A DNA stretch of 64,000 nt from Notamacropus eugenii (taxonomy: Eukaryota; Chordata; Mammalia; Diprotodontia; Macropodidae), in the NCBI RefSeq assembly GCF_028372415.1, contig NC_092872.1:90254575-90318574 (forward strand). The letters are read 5' to 3'. The notes beneath the pieces were generated by a model. It made no database searches. It saw nothing but the letters and a program-made list of their open reading frames with translations, and was not told the origin of the DNA. Of this stretch, positions 39,851-48,930 are shown in pieces. Both the position numbers and the translations under genes were made by a program. How positions within the stretch are numbered: position 1 is the first letter of the stretch; each line of letters begins with the position of its first letter.

Positions 39851-40334
39851 AGCCCCAAGCATGGCATGTAACAAGGGATGAGAAAATGAACCTTCTATGC
39901 AGAGGTGGGCGACTGCTGGGTTTGGAACTTTGCATGTCCTGTCAAATTCACTTGATGTGTTGGTTAATTTTGCTGAATTGGTTTTACCCCTCTCTCATTT
40001 ATCCTTTGTTTGAAAGGTTCACTGGGTAAAGGAGGCAACATGGATATATTTGGAATAAAGTTGATATAAAAATAAATGAAAAAAATCTTTTTTTAAATCA
40101 AAGAATGCTTTAAAATTTTAAATATAATGGGAAAATATTTGATGAAATAAATACAAATAGAATGCTGAAGAAAAGAAAGGCAAACAGCTAGTTCACAGAT
40201 TCCAGATGAAGAACCCACGTTAGATCATTTCTAAGGTCTCTTCCAGCTCTAGGTACTAGGAACTATCTGTTTTTATATATAACAATCACTGTGACCTCTT
40301 GAATTTGCTAATTAAACTTCTCAGAGGGTTAATG
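39851..40334. other. Unassigned AT-rich stretch, probably repeat-derived
   Basis: GGCGACTGCTGGGTTTGGAAC, CACTTGATGTGTTGGTTAAT and an A-rich end with AATAAATGAAAAAAATC suggest an old retroposed unit with a tail. The family is not identified. Confidence 0.4.
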
Positions 40335-40765
40335 AGGAAGCAACACGATCTGGTGCAGGGTGTCAAACCCATGGTTTACAATACTCCTGAGTGTTGCCCA
40401 AACCAGATTAAAATGTCATTAATAAAATCAATAAAAATACAAGAAAAAAAGTAGATAATATTGTATTTTTTATGGATTAGCGGCCCCTGTTTTTATTCAA
40501 TTTCTATCCTATTTGACATCGCTGGCCTGATGGATAAGACTTGGATTCAGGGAGACATGGTTCAAGTCCTGACTCTACTTACTAACCGTGTAACTCTGGA
40601 CAGATCACTTTGTGTCTGAGGTTCAGTTTCCTCCCCTAAATGAGAATAATAGTAGGATGTACCTCACAGGTCTACCATGAGCAGCAAATGAGATAAGATA
40701 CGTCAAGTGGATCATAATCTTAAAGTACTACAGTCATTATTATTAATAGTACCTGGTTGTCTATG
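40335..40765 (+). repeat. MIR/THER SINE split by a MITE
   Basis: AGGAAGCAACACGATCTGGTG is the MIR head. After the MITE (40362-40520) the SINE resumes with GATAAGACTTGGATTCAGGG, ACCGTGTAACTCTGGACAG, CTGAGGTTCAGTTTCCTCC and a TCATTATTATTAAT tail. Confidence 0.8.
40362..40520. mobile_element. hAT-like MITE ('GTGTCAAACCC' family), copy 2
   Basis: GGGTGTCAAACCCATGG, ACAATACTCCTGAGTGTTGCC, CAAACCAGATTAAAATGTC and TATTTGACATCGCTGG. Copy 1 (35829-35985) carries the same blocks on the other strand. About 160 bases, inserted into a MIR head, so it is younger than the MIR. Confidence 0.65.
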
Positions 40766-41089
40766 GAATGTGTTTGAAAGTCACCCTTTTTTTTTCTTCA
40801 TAGCTGCCTCAGTGGCACACTAGCCCATACCATATAGAGGGTCTAGCAATCCATTTTCTTTGTGATTGGCATAGGACAAAAGCAGCCCTTTCTGAGTTAT
40901 GCTAGGAGGATCCCTATTCAAAACCACTTCCCAAGGGAATCATTGACTAAGACTCTTGGAATCCAAATTCAAATCTCTGATACATGTAGGTGGATATAAA
41001 ACAAAGAAGACTGCCCGAAGCTAGGTCTCTTAAGGAACTTCTTGGGCCATGTTATGACAGGATATGCAGAGGCTAACGAATATGGTCAC
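40766..41089. other. Unassigned stretch
   Basis: No recognised feature. Confidence 0.3.
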
Positions 41090-41350
41090 ATCAAGTCATT
41101 TCAACTCAGCAAGTATTTATTAAGGGCTTACTCTATGCTTGGTATTGTGCTAAGTGCTAAGGGAAAACGAACCAAAAAAAGTCCCACTCGTAGTAGAAAC
41201 TCATGATTTAATGGGAGAAACAACATGCACACAACTATATACAAAGAAACTACAGACAGGATAAATTGGAGGTGATCTCAGGGAATAAGGGGCCCTGGAA
41301 AGGTGTTCTTGTAGAAGGTTGGACTTTAACTGAGACTTGTAGAAAGCCAG
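41090..41350 (-). repeat. L2 3' region, part 1 (antisense)
   Basis: CAACTCAGCAAGTATTTATTA, TGGTATTGTGCTAAGTGCTAA, ACAACATGCACACAACTATA and TGTTCTTGTAGAAGGTTGGA. The L2 continues past a GA/GACA array and a short SINE-like insertion to about 41925. Confidence 0.88.
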
Positions 41351-41357
41351 GAGTGGG

Positions 41358-41359
<2 letters not shown>

Positions 41360-41395
<36 letters not shown>

Positions 41396-41396
41396 C

Positions 41397-41427
<31 letters not shown>

Positions 41428-41541
41428 CAGAGACAGAGAGACACAGAGACAGAGAGACAGACAGAGACAGAGACAGAGAGACAGAAAGAGACAGAGAGAC
41501 AGAAAGAGACAGAGAGACAGACAGAGACAGAGAGAGAGAGT
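41360..41541. repeat. (GA)n/(GACAGA)n array inside L2
   Basis: About 180 bases of GAGA, GACAGA and GAGACAGA units, flanked on both sides by contiguous L2. Long Ser/Leu or Arg/Glu frames here are artefacts. Confidence 0.96.
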
Positions 41542-41671
41542 CATTTTTGAGGAATAGCATGAAGCCAGTGTCATTGCATTGTAGAGTATGTCATGGGGAA
41601 AGCCAAACTGAGGGTTTTAAATGGTGTCTTGGAGGTAATAGAGAGTCACTGAAACTGATTGAATAATTGTG

Positions 41672-41682
41672 TGACATGGTCA
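41672..41682. repeat. Target-site duplication of GAGGACC repeat, left
   Basis: TGACATGGTCA, repeated exactly at 41777-41787. The L2 sequence reads through correctly when one copy is kept. Confidence 0.88.
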
Positions 41683-41776
41683 TTATTTGTTCTCAAAGAG
41701 GACCATTTCATTAGCGAGGTGTTGCCATGACATGTAAGTGAATTGGATTGAAGTGAGGGAGAACTGTGCAAAGGGA
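41683..41776 (+). mobile_element. GAGGACC-headed repeat, short form, precisely bounded
   Basis: 94 bases: TTATTTGTTCTCAAAGAGGAC, then GAGGTGTTGCCATGACATG, GTGAATTGGATTGAAGTGAG and a GTGCAAAGGGA end. It is flanked by an 11-bp duplication inside an L2. The copy shows that the head module alone can be an insertion unit. No poly(A) tail is seen. Confidence 0.8.
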
Positions 41777-41787
41777 TGACATGGTCA
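41777..41787. repeat. Target-site duplication of GAGGACC repeat, right
   Basis: TGACATGGTCA, identical to 41672-41682. Confidence 0.88.
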
Positions 41788-41959
41788 GAATTGCACTTTA
41801 GGAAGATCAATTTAACAGCTGTGTAGAGGACCGGACAGTAATGGGAAGAGATTTGTAGCAGGGAGATCCACCAACTTGCTATTACAATAGTCTGGTAATG
41901 AGGTGATGAGTACTTGTACCCATGTCAGAGGAAAGAAGAAAGGATGATGAATTATATAC

Positions 41960-42065
41960 ATATGGTCATATATGTTCATAAATTGAGAGCTAGAAAGGAT
42001 TTGTACTCCTCTCATTTTTCACATGAGGAAACTGAGGCTCAGGGAGGTTACCACTGTGTAATCAG
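41960..42065 (-). repeat. MIR fragment (antisense)
   Basis: ATAAATTGAGAGCTAGAAAGG, CATTTTTCACATGAGGAAAC and TGAGGCTCAGGGAGGTTACC. Confidence 0.75.
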
Positions 42066-42069
42066 TCTG

Positions 42070-42600
42070 AAAACATAGCTTGGAGTCTTATTGTGAAGGA
42101 TTTAAAATGCCAGACAGAAGTGTACATTTTATCCTGAAGGAAATGGTGAGCCACTGGAGTTTATTGAGTGATGGTGGGGCGGGGAGTGGGGAGATGACAT
42201 GGTTAGAGCTTGTCCACACAAAAATTACTTTGGCAACTATGAAGAGGATAGATTAAAAAGGAAAGAGCTTTGAGATAGGGAGTGCAGTTAGAAGGCTATT
42301 ACATTAATCCCAACAAGAGGTAGTGGGAGTTCTCAGTTAAGGAGACAAAAGGTTTTGTGAGTGGAGAGGAGGGGATGGATGTGGCAGATGTTATTCAAGC
42401 TGGACCAATGGGACTTAGCAACTGATTGCAGACAGAGGATGAGTGAGAGTGAAGGGCTGAGGATGACTCAGACATGGTGAACCCAGATGAGTGGAAGGAT
42501 GATGGTCCTCTCAACAGAAATAGAGAAATTAGGAGGAGAAAGGTTTTGGAAGAAAGAAATTGAGTTTTGTTTTACTGGTGGTATGTTCCCCTTTTGGACA
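42070..42600 (-). repeat. L2 internal/3' region (antisense)
   Basis: TTTAAAATGCCAGACAGAAG, GGTGAGCCACTGGAGTTTATT, GGGGAGATGACATGGTTAGAG, AGAAGGCTATTACATTAATC and GGATGTGGCAGATGTTATTC. It reaches further 5' in L2 than most copies. Confidence 0.82.
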
Positions 42601-43961
42601 AGCGATTCTAATGAGGAAATTTCAGGCACTATGGGAGCCTGACTGAGTTTCTGTTTCAGGGAAAGGGACCTTTCATGACCTTTCAACTCATACAAGACAG
42701 ATGACTACTCACTATGTCTGAGCTAAAAAATATTCCAGGCATTCAGAAGGAATCGAAGACAACAGGACAGCTTAAACTTTTTTTAAAGCTAACTATATTT
42801 CATGTATAATCTTCTTATGTACATCTTCTATGATGGACAAAGAATTGTTCATTTTAGTTGGAGTTTATTAGTGTCAAAATTTTTAAAAACATAAAACATC
42901 ATCAAAAATATCTAGGCATAACATTCTTGCCCTAGACACTTGGCTATCTTCCTCTTTGTCCTTACCTATTAGGCCTCTGACCCCCAGGTGAAGTGGGGAG
43001 AGACTGTTGAAATTTGACCTGCACTTTACCCTCATTTCTTAGTCCTAGGATTGGTGGGGCACAGAGTTCTTGTTCTCTTGACCAGAGCTAGGATGTCAGG
43101 CCACTGGACACATTACCTCAGATCAGGGCTCCTCCTTTCCCCTCTTCCCTGCCCACCATCTACTGCAAAGAGCAGACTGAAAGAACAGACTTCCTCCTCT
43201 CCCTCCCTCCTCCCCCATCAACCCTGGACAGTTTGCCATCCTGCATCCTAGAAGCCTGAGTTGGCTTTCTATCAAAACAGGAAGGGAGGGAGGGAGGGAA
43301 GGAGGAAGGAAGGATGCCAACTGGGAGTAGACACTGCAGACACAAATGGTTGTTTACAAACAAAAGTATCTCCTTTCTTGGCATCTCAAGTCCTTTCCAA
43401 AAGAGTGAAATCATTCCTTAAAGTAGATTCCACAGGATCTAAGTTAGGAAAAGCTGCAGGGGCAGTCAAGAATGGTCCCAAGAGGGCCTTTCCTGCTTAG
43501 CTCTCAGTGCCCACAAATAACCTCTAGCTTGCCCTACCACAGAGGAGGCAGAAAGCACACCATGGAAGGGTGCAGGGTCATGAAGGTTGTTGTTTTTTTA
43601 ATCAAGGTTTGGTAGACGTCAAAGGTCTGTTGACTTTGGCAAGGCGGCCACTGAATTTTTGAGTAGATATGCATAAGCTCATATCATCGTGGCCTAGATT
43701 CTGCTTTGGGTTGGACTCTGAACCATTTTCTGTTTGAGCCTCAAAAGGGTCAGGGAAGTATTTGAAATGGGGTATTTCAGGGCCCTTAAACCAGCTATAC
43801 AAAGAGCTTTCAGAAATCCTTTAGCCTTGAGTCATACAGATGTAGGCTCTACAGCCCTACCACCCTTTCCATGCTGGAAACAAGAGTTCTATCTTTATCA
43901 AACACCCAATTACTTCTGTCAGACTCAGAGTTCAGAGAAGTAAGGATAAAAGTGTGAATCA
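42601..43961. other. Unassigned stretch
   Basis: About 1.36 kb. Only a short GGGA/GGAA tract (43281-43313) and a T/C-rich block stand out. No gene or repeat family recognised. Frames up to 84 codons lack motifs. Confidence 0.4.
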
Positions 43962-44092
43962 GCCTCCCCACAAGCATTTATTAAGCACCTTCTGTATATC
44001 AGGCTCTGTGCTGGGAATGTAAAGCAAAAAAAAATTGAAGCCGTTCTTGATCTCAAGGAGTTTCCGTTTTGTCAAGATACAAGAGGTACATG
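43962..44092 (-). repeat. L2 3' end (antisense)
   Basis: CCCCACAAGCATTTATTAAG, CTGTATATCAGGCTCTGTGC and CTTGATCTCAAGGAGTTTCC; it leads directly into the GGAA array. Confidence 0.85.
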
Positions 44093-44430
44093 AAGAGAAG
44101 AAAGAAGGAAGGAAGGCAAGAAGGAATAAAGAAGGAAGGAAGAAAAAAGGAAAGAAGGAAGGAAGGAAAGAAGGAAAGAAGAATGGAAGGAAACAAGGGA
44201 GGAAGGAAGGAAGGAAGGAAGGAAGGAAGGAAGGAAGGAAGGAAGGAAGGAAGGAAGGAAGGAAGGAAAGAAGGAAGGAAGGAAGGAAGGAAGGAAGGAA
44301 GGAAGGAAGGAAGGAAGGAAGGAAGGAAGGAAGGAAGGGGAGAAAGGAAGGAAGGAAGAGAGTAAGGAAAGAAGGAGGGAGGGAAGGAAGAAGGGAAGGA
44401 AGGAAAGAGGGAGAGAGGGAGGAAAGAAGG
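44093..44430. repeat. (GGAA)n array inside L2
   Basis: About 335 bases of GGAA, GAAG and AAAG units, with near-perfect (GGAA) blocks at about 44199-44267 and 44270-44336. Frames of Lys/Glu/Gly/Arg or Leu/Pro/Ser/Phe repeats, up to 230 codons, are artefacts. Tandem GGAA is the core of ETS-factor sites. Confidence 0.97.
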
Positions 44431-44691
44431 CTGGAAAAGTTCTCTGAAGGACAGACTGGTAACTGAGTGCTATTTAACCAGGAGGCAGACATTACACCTG
44501 ACTGACTGAGACCTCTGAGCCTATGATATTGGGGAAACCAGAGAGACTGGAGAGAATCAGAGCTCAAAGCAGATGAGGCAAGAAAGAAGCCATGACAATT
44601 TGAATGCCCAACAGGAATTAGCTCCATAGGGAAAGCTAGCCCCCTCCCCAATATGTCCCTTGATTTTTAGTACCTGAACCATCAAAGACTG
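44431..44691. other. Unassigned stretch
   Basis: Between the GGAA array and the GAGGACC repeat. Contains ACTGACTGAGACCTCTGAGC; could be diverged L2. Confidence 0.35.
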
Positions 44692-44703
44692 CTAAGAGCA
44701 AGT
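44692..44703. repeat. Target-site duplication of long GAGGACC repeat, left
   Basis: CTAAGAGCAAGT, repeated exactly at 45189-45200. Confidence 0.88.
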
Positions 44704-45188
44704 TGTTGCTTGTCCTTCATCTTTGAAGAGGACCAGTGACATCATAGGGTGGTGTCTTGACTCATGTGTGAAATGGATTTAAGTGAGGCACAGTTACACA
44801 AAGTTGTCAGCCTCACTCTTTCTTCCAGAGTCATCTGGCGGTCCAGTGGCAGTACAAAAGTCAGGATGTCTGGCGACTGCCCAGAATACAGTGGATAACC
44901 TTGGCATCTTTGACATCTGACCAAGCTCTAAGAATCTTCTCTCACTCAGATCCAGTGCAATTGCAAGTCATGCCATCATCTCCCTGATGTCATGGTCCTC
45001 TTAGAGATCAAAAGACAAACAATAAGAGCTCCACAGCACCTGCTTCAGCTGTCTTCATGGCTGTTGGAACAAATTGTTCTCATCTGCCCATTCCACCAGG
45101 AAAGTCTTCACATGCTTGGGACAGACACCCCTCTAACTCATTAACATGTTTGAGGCCTGGTGGCTACCCCCAGTCCGGTTTAGCCTGT
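44704..45188 (+). mobile_element. GAGGACC-headed repeat, long form, bounded by 12-bp duplications
   Basis: 485 bases: TGTTGCTTGTCCTTCATC, TTTGAAGAGGACCAGTGAC, ATGGATTTAAGTGAGGCAC, then GATAACCTTGGCATCTTTGAC, CTGACCAAGCTCTAAG, a nested antisense short copy, GAGCTCCACAGCACCTGC, AAATTGTTCTCATCTGCCC, GAGGCCTGGTGGCTACCCC and the end CCGGTTTAGCCTGT. Its shared blocks with 415-955 prove a common family. There is no poly(A) tail and no reading frame. Mobilisation is inferred from the duplication. Confidence 0.82.
44936..45026 (-). mobile_element. Nested antisense short GAGGACC copy
   Basis: CAATTGCAAGTCATGCCATC, ATCTCCCTGATGTCATGG and TCCTCTTAGAGATCAAAAG are the reverse of the family head. Relative to the 415-955 copy this is an insertion between CCAAGCTCTAAG and AGCTCCACAG, with TAAG on both sides. 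It forms an inverted repeat with the host copy's own head. Confidence 0.75.
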
Positions 45189-45200
45189 CTAAGAGCAAGT
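45189..45200. repeat. Target-site duplication of long GAGGACC repeat, right
   Basis: CTAAGAGCAAGT, identical to 44692-44703. Confidence 0.88.
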
Positions 45201-45590
45201 ATATGCAAACTAGATACAGAATAAATGCAAGGTAATTTTTTTTCAGGGAGGGAGGGAGGAAAGAAGGATTTCCATAGAAGATATTACTTAAACAAAGTCA
45301 AGAAGGAAACAAGGAATTTTTCGAGGCAGGGCTGAGGGGGAATGCATTCTAAGGCTATGGGACAACCAGAGTTGAGTGTAAAGGTTCAGAAATATGTGAG
45401 GAAGAAGGACACGTTGGCTGGATTATAACATGTAGGAAACAAAGCTGCAAATGCTGGAAGCTTGGAAAGCTATATTGGAGCAAGCTTGTGAAGAGATTTA
45501 ATAGCTAAACTGAGATTATCTTTGATCCAAGGGGCAATAGGGAGTCATTGGAACTTACTGAGTAGGGGATCTCAACTTGAGGAGCTGATC
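45201..45590 (-). repeat. L2 internal region (antisense)
   Basis: ACTAGATACAGAATAAATGC, GAATGCATTCTAAGGCTATGG, GGCTGGATTATAACATGTAGG, AGAGATTTAATAGCTAAACTG and GGGCAATAGGGAGTCATTGG. Probably the continuation of the L2 at 43962. Confidence 0.8.
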
Positions 45591-45899
45591 CCTCCCTCAG
45601 ATAAGTGACTTAAGAGAGGGGAAGGAGCTAAAACACTTACTGAGCCAACGGGGCTTTGTGCCAGGGTGCCAGCATCCAAAGTGAGCACATCTTCCCTGTG
45701 ACAACCAGTAGCCTCTCATGGCAATTTACCTATCTGTAGCATGGTTGTCATAACACCCCTTTACTGAGACCTACCATCTCCCCCTGTTTCTGTGTAACTG
45801 TAGCTATAGAAAGTCTGTCCTTTGGGACACCAATGCCCTATCCTCAACTGATAATGTCCTAAGTATAATAATTCCTATTTATGACCCTGGGACCAATTT
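45591..45899. other. Unassigned stretch
   Basis: No recognised feature. Confidence 0.35.
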
Positions 45900-45990
45900 C
45901 TCTTGGTGCCCTCAAACGGGACATTTATAAAGCACAGTACCTGGCATACAGTGGTCACTTAATACTTATTTCTCACTTCCCTGAGTCTGT
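45900..45990 (+). repeat. L2 3' tail
   Basis: AAAGCACAGTACCTGGCATA, CAGTGGTCACTTAATACTTA. Confidence 0.7.
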
Positions 45991-47279
45991 TGTCTTTTCT
46001 ATAACTGCTGAAAATGTGTTCTGTCTAAGGTATGGTAAAGTATATACTGGATGGTAAGGTTAGAGGAGGAAGAGAGGAAAATATGGAGGTCAGTACCATT
46101 TATGTTTTCTATCTACAATCACCCATGGAAAAGAATGAATTATGAGAATAGTTCCTGCCTAGGACCATGGTTCCATTGTCCTCTGAGGGGACGTGGGGGT
46201 TCCCTTCCACGTATAAGGGTATTATTACTGTCCTGTTTCTTAGAAAGGGAGTTCTAAAGGAGTGGAGCTGAGGGGTAAAGTCTAAGGAAAGACACATGCC
46301 ACTAGCATCTGTTGACAGATCCTGTAGCTAAATAGCCTGGTAGGGTGGAGATTTTGGTGTGGGAGCCCAGTGAACAATCCTGTCACTGTGGGCTGCAGCC
46401 CCAACCCCCCCTCCCACTCGATCTGTCCTCAGAACAGGGCTGGGTCTGTCTCCCTGAAAAGTGATTAACCCCTTAGGGTTCCACACCACCTCTATGTAAA
46501 CCTCCTCAACCCTTTCCTGCAGCCCATTCCACAGATGAACAAAATAAGGGATTACATCTAAGGAGTCAATGTTAGGGCAAAATGTTGGAAGGGTTCTCCC
46601 TTGCTTTCCTCTTTTCTCCTTGAAGCATTAAGGATGGGGGTGAGTTTGGCAAAGGGATGGCATATAGCCCTGGGTCTGAGTAGGGCAGACTACACTTTGC
46701 AGCTGGAAGCCATAAACCTTCAGGGTGGTTTGGGGGAATGAATAGGGGGCTGCCTGGGGTTTGGCCAGGGCTTCCCAGTTCAGGCCTCAGCATGTGAGCT
46801 GTGTTAGTTTATGATCTGAGAGATACAGGAGGCCCTGGTGCTAGGAGGGGGTTAAGACAACTTTACTCCCCCACTTTTTTCTCCTCCTTCCCCCTTCCCC
46901 TCTTTTATGAGAAGTTCAGGACTCTTGCCAAGCTCAGAATCCTGAGAAACAAGTATTGGCCTGTCTTGGATCTAAGGTGCAGTGATCTTGGGGATTGGGA
47001 CCAGCTTTGGGAAGGAACTGCTTCACTTTGGGACGTACCTTTATCTCTCTGTGCCTTCTGCCTCCTTCTCTCCTGTTCTATGGCAAGAATAGAGGGAAGG
47101 GCTCCAGAGAGGGCAAGGGGAGAAGAGTGAGGACCTAGATTGTGGGGTTGAGGATCCTTGGTGCTGTGGGAGAATAGTCTTGGCATGGCCCTCAAAGTTA
47201 CTCAATTATCCTTCCCCCTTCCCCCACCCCACTCTGTGGTTCTGGGCTTTGTTACCCCCATGGATAGAGAGGGGGCAGA
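45991..47279. other. Unassigned stretch, longest mostly unique block
   Basis: About 1.29 kb without a recognised repeat. The part at 46370-46520 is C-rich. The minus frame 46572-46793 and plus frame 46801-47130 have no identifiable domain. A candidate for unique sequence in cross-species alignment. Confidence 0.4.
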
Positions 47280-47425
47280 GAAGCAGTGTGACAGAAAGGC
47301 CATAGAACTGGCCTCAGAATCTCGAGGATATGTCTGGAATCTGCCATTTTGGTGGCCATATGACCCTGGGCAAATTATTTAACCTCTCAGTGCCATAGGC
47401 AACTCCCAAGACCAAAAGATGTTGG
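47280..47425 (+). repeat. MIR SINE head/core
   Basis: AGAAGCAGTGTGACAGAAAG, CATAGAACTGGCCTCAGAAT, GCCATATGACCCTGGGCAAAT and TTAACCTCTCAGTGCCATAGG. Confidence 0.82.
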
Positions 47426-47514
47426 TCTGCATCGGCAAAGGGAATTCCTCATAAGAGGCTCTCTCCCTATACCAGGTCTTGGTCAAAAAAATAAGAGATT
47501 GGACACCTACACGA

Positions 47515-47605
47515 TCTTCTCCTCCTTTAAATCAGTGTCATACCCACCTTGTTTAGCAAAGTGGCTGGCATACAGTAAGTGCTTAATAAATACCTGTTGC
47601 TTACC
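47515..47605 (+). repeat. L2 3' tail
   Basis: AAAGTGGCTGGCATACAGTA followed by AGTGCTTAATAAATACCTGT. Confidence 0.85.
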
Positions 47606-47671
47606 TGTTTTGCACAGGGGTAAAAGAGCTCCCTCTCAGGGAAGGGGGATGGAATTTGGATATTTTAGACT

Positions 47672-47870
47672 ATAGGTCCTTAACCTGGGGGTGGGGTTGG
47701 GATCCATGAACCTTAAGAAAAAACAAACCCTATGTGTTAATATAATTGGTTTCCTTTTGTTAATTTTAGGTATTTTATTTATACATCTAAATAGTTTTTT
47801 TTCCTGAAAAAGGCTTTCCAGGCTTCACTGAACTCTCAAAGGGGTCTCTGACACGTACAAAGGGGAAGAT
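47672..47870 (+). repeat. hAT/MER-like non-autonomous element
   Basis: GGTCCTTAACCTGGGGGTGG, GGGATCCATGAACCTTAAG, TATAATTGGTTTCCTTTTG, TTTTATTTATACATCTAAAT, GGCTTCACTGAACTCTCAAA and GGGGTCTCTGACACGTACAA. It is the plus-strand mate of 12365 and 39630. Confidence 0.6.
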
Positions 47871-48111
47871 GTGTTCCCCCTGCTTTGAACATGCCTCTCT
47901 ATCATAAAAAAGGTCCCTTCTATTTGTACCTTCTGGATTTTGACCCAAAATTCAGCCAGGAGAAAATCTAGTATATATCACACAAAGATCACTTAATATA
48001 TGGGTGGAGGGCTGGTAAGGGTAGGGAAGAGGCTTATTAACACTCAGAGTGACCCCACTTCAGAGGAGATAAATTTCTCATCAATAAGTCTCCATCAGGG
48101 AATGCAAGATG

Positions 48112-48152
48112 ATACTAGTAGTAGTAGTAGTAGTAGTAGTAGTAGCAGCAGC

Positions 48153-48183
<31 letters not shown>

Positions 48184-48224
48184 ATATTAGTAGTAGTAGT
48201 ATTAGTAGTAGTAGTAGTAGTAGC

Positions 48225-48271
<47 letters not shown>

Positions 48272-48350
48272 CAGTAGTGGTAACAGCAGCAGCAGTAGTA
48301 GTAGCAGTAGCAGTAGCAGCAGTAGTAGTAGCAGTAGTAATAATAGCTAG
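48112..48350. repeat. (TAG/AGT/AGC)n trinucleotide array
   Basis: About 239 bases of AGT units with scattered AGC, ATT and GGT variants. It encodes poly-Ser, poly-Val or poly-Thr in various frames, all artefacts. It directly abuts the tail of an antisense THER SINE whose own end is a TAATAATAGCTAG run, suggesting the array grew from the SINE's 3' repeat. Confidence 0.97.
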
Positions 48351-48606
48351 CATATAATATGGTGCTTACTATGTGCCAGGCACTATGCTAAGCACTTTAT
48401 AAATAGTATCTCATTAGATCCTCACAGTGCTGAGAGGTAAATGCTATTATTAACCCCATTTTACAGTTGAGGAAACTGAGACAACCAGGAGTTTCGTGAT
48501 TTGCCCAAGGTCACACAACTAGTAAATATCTGAGGCTGGATTTGAATTCAGGTCATCCTCACTCCAGTCTCATTACTCTCTCCAATGTACCATCTAGCTG
48601 CTTCTG
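48351..48606 (-). repeat. THER/MIR CORE-SINE (antisense)
   Basis: TATGGTGCTTACTATGTGCC, AGGCACTATGCTAAGCACTT, TATCTCATTAGATCCTCACA, CCCCATTTTACAGTTGAGGA, TTTGCCCAAGGTCACACAAC and GTACCATCTAGCTGCTTC. Confidence 0.92.
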
Positions 48607-48639
48607 CATATTACCATTCCCCTTCCTTCAGGATGGCCT

Positions 48640-48930
48640 GAATAAGCTCCTAACAACCCTATAAACTTATTGTGCTTAATGTCCCCTGCCCTGATTTCTC
48701 TCTAGCTATATAAAAATAAAATCTATTCTTTTGATTCTTTTTAATTGCTACTGCCTCCCCTCTGAAATTTTTTTGTGTATTTCAATCTATTTTGGATATA
48801 TTTATCTTATCTTCCCCTAGAGAATGTAAGTTCTTTGAAGGTAAGTTCCATGTCATTTTCGTCTTTGTGTCTCCAGGGCCTGACATGTGCTAGGTGCTTA
48901 ATAAATGCTAGTTGATTGATTGACTGATAT
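48640..48930 (+). repeat. L2 3' region
   Basis: CTTCCCCTAGAGAATGTAAG, TTCTTTGAAGGTAAGTTCC, GGGCCTGACATGTGCTAGG and TGCTTAATAAATGCTAGTTG with a GATTGATTGACTGA tail. Confidence 0.82.

Larger units (their letters stand above)
41542..41925 (-). repeat. L2 region, part 2 (antisense)
   Basis: GAATAGCATGAAGCCAGTGTC, TTGTAGAGTATGTCATGGGG, GGTAATAGAGAGTCACTGAA, then after the 41683 insertion TGCACTTTAGGAAGATCAAT and CTATTACAATAGTCTGGTAA. Confidence 0.88.

Noticed and set aside
41201-41574. Leu/Ser-rich and Arg/Glu-rich frames
   Set aside because: Products of the GA/GACAGA array within L2.
44035-44651. Open frames of 143 and 230 codons on opposite strands
   Set aside because: They lie over the GGAA array; repeat DNA without stop triplets yields long Lys/Glu or Leu/Pro/Ser frames.
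48000-48357. Poly-Ser, poly-Thr and poly-Val frames
   Set aside because: Products of the TAG/AGT array.
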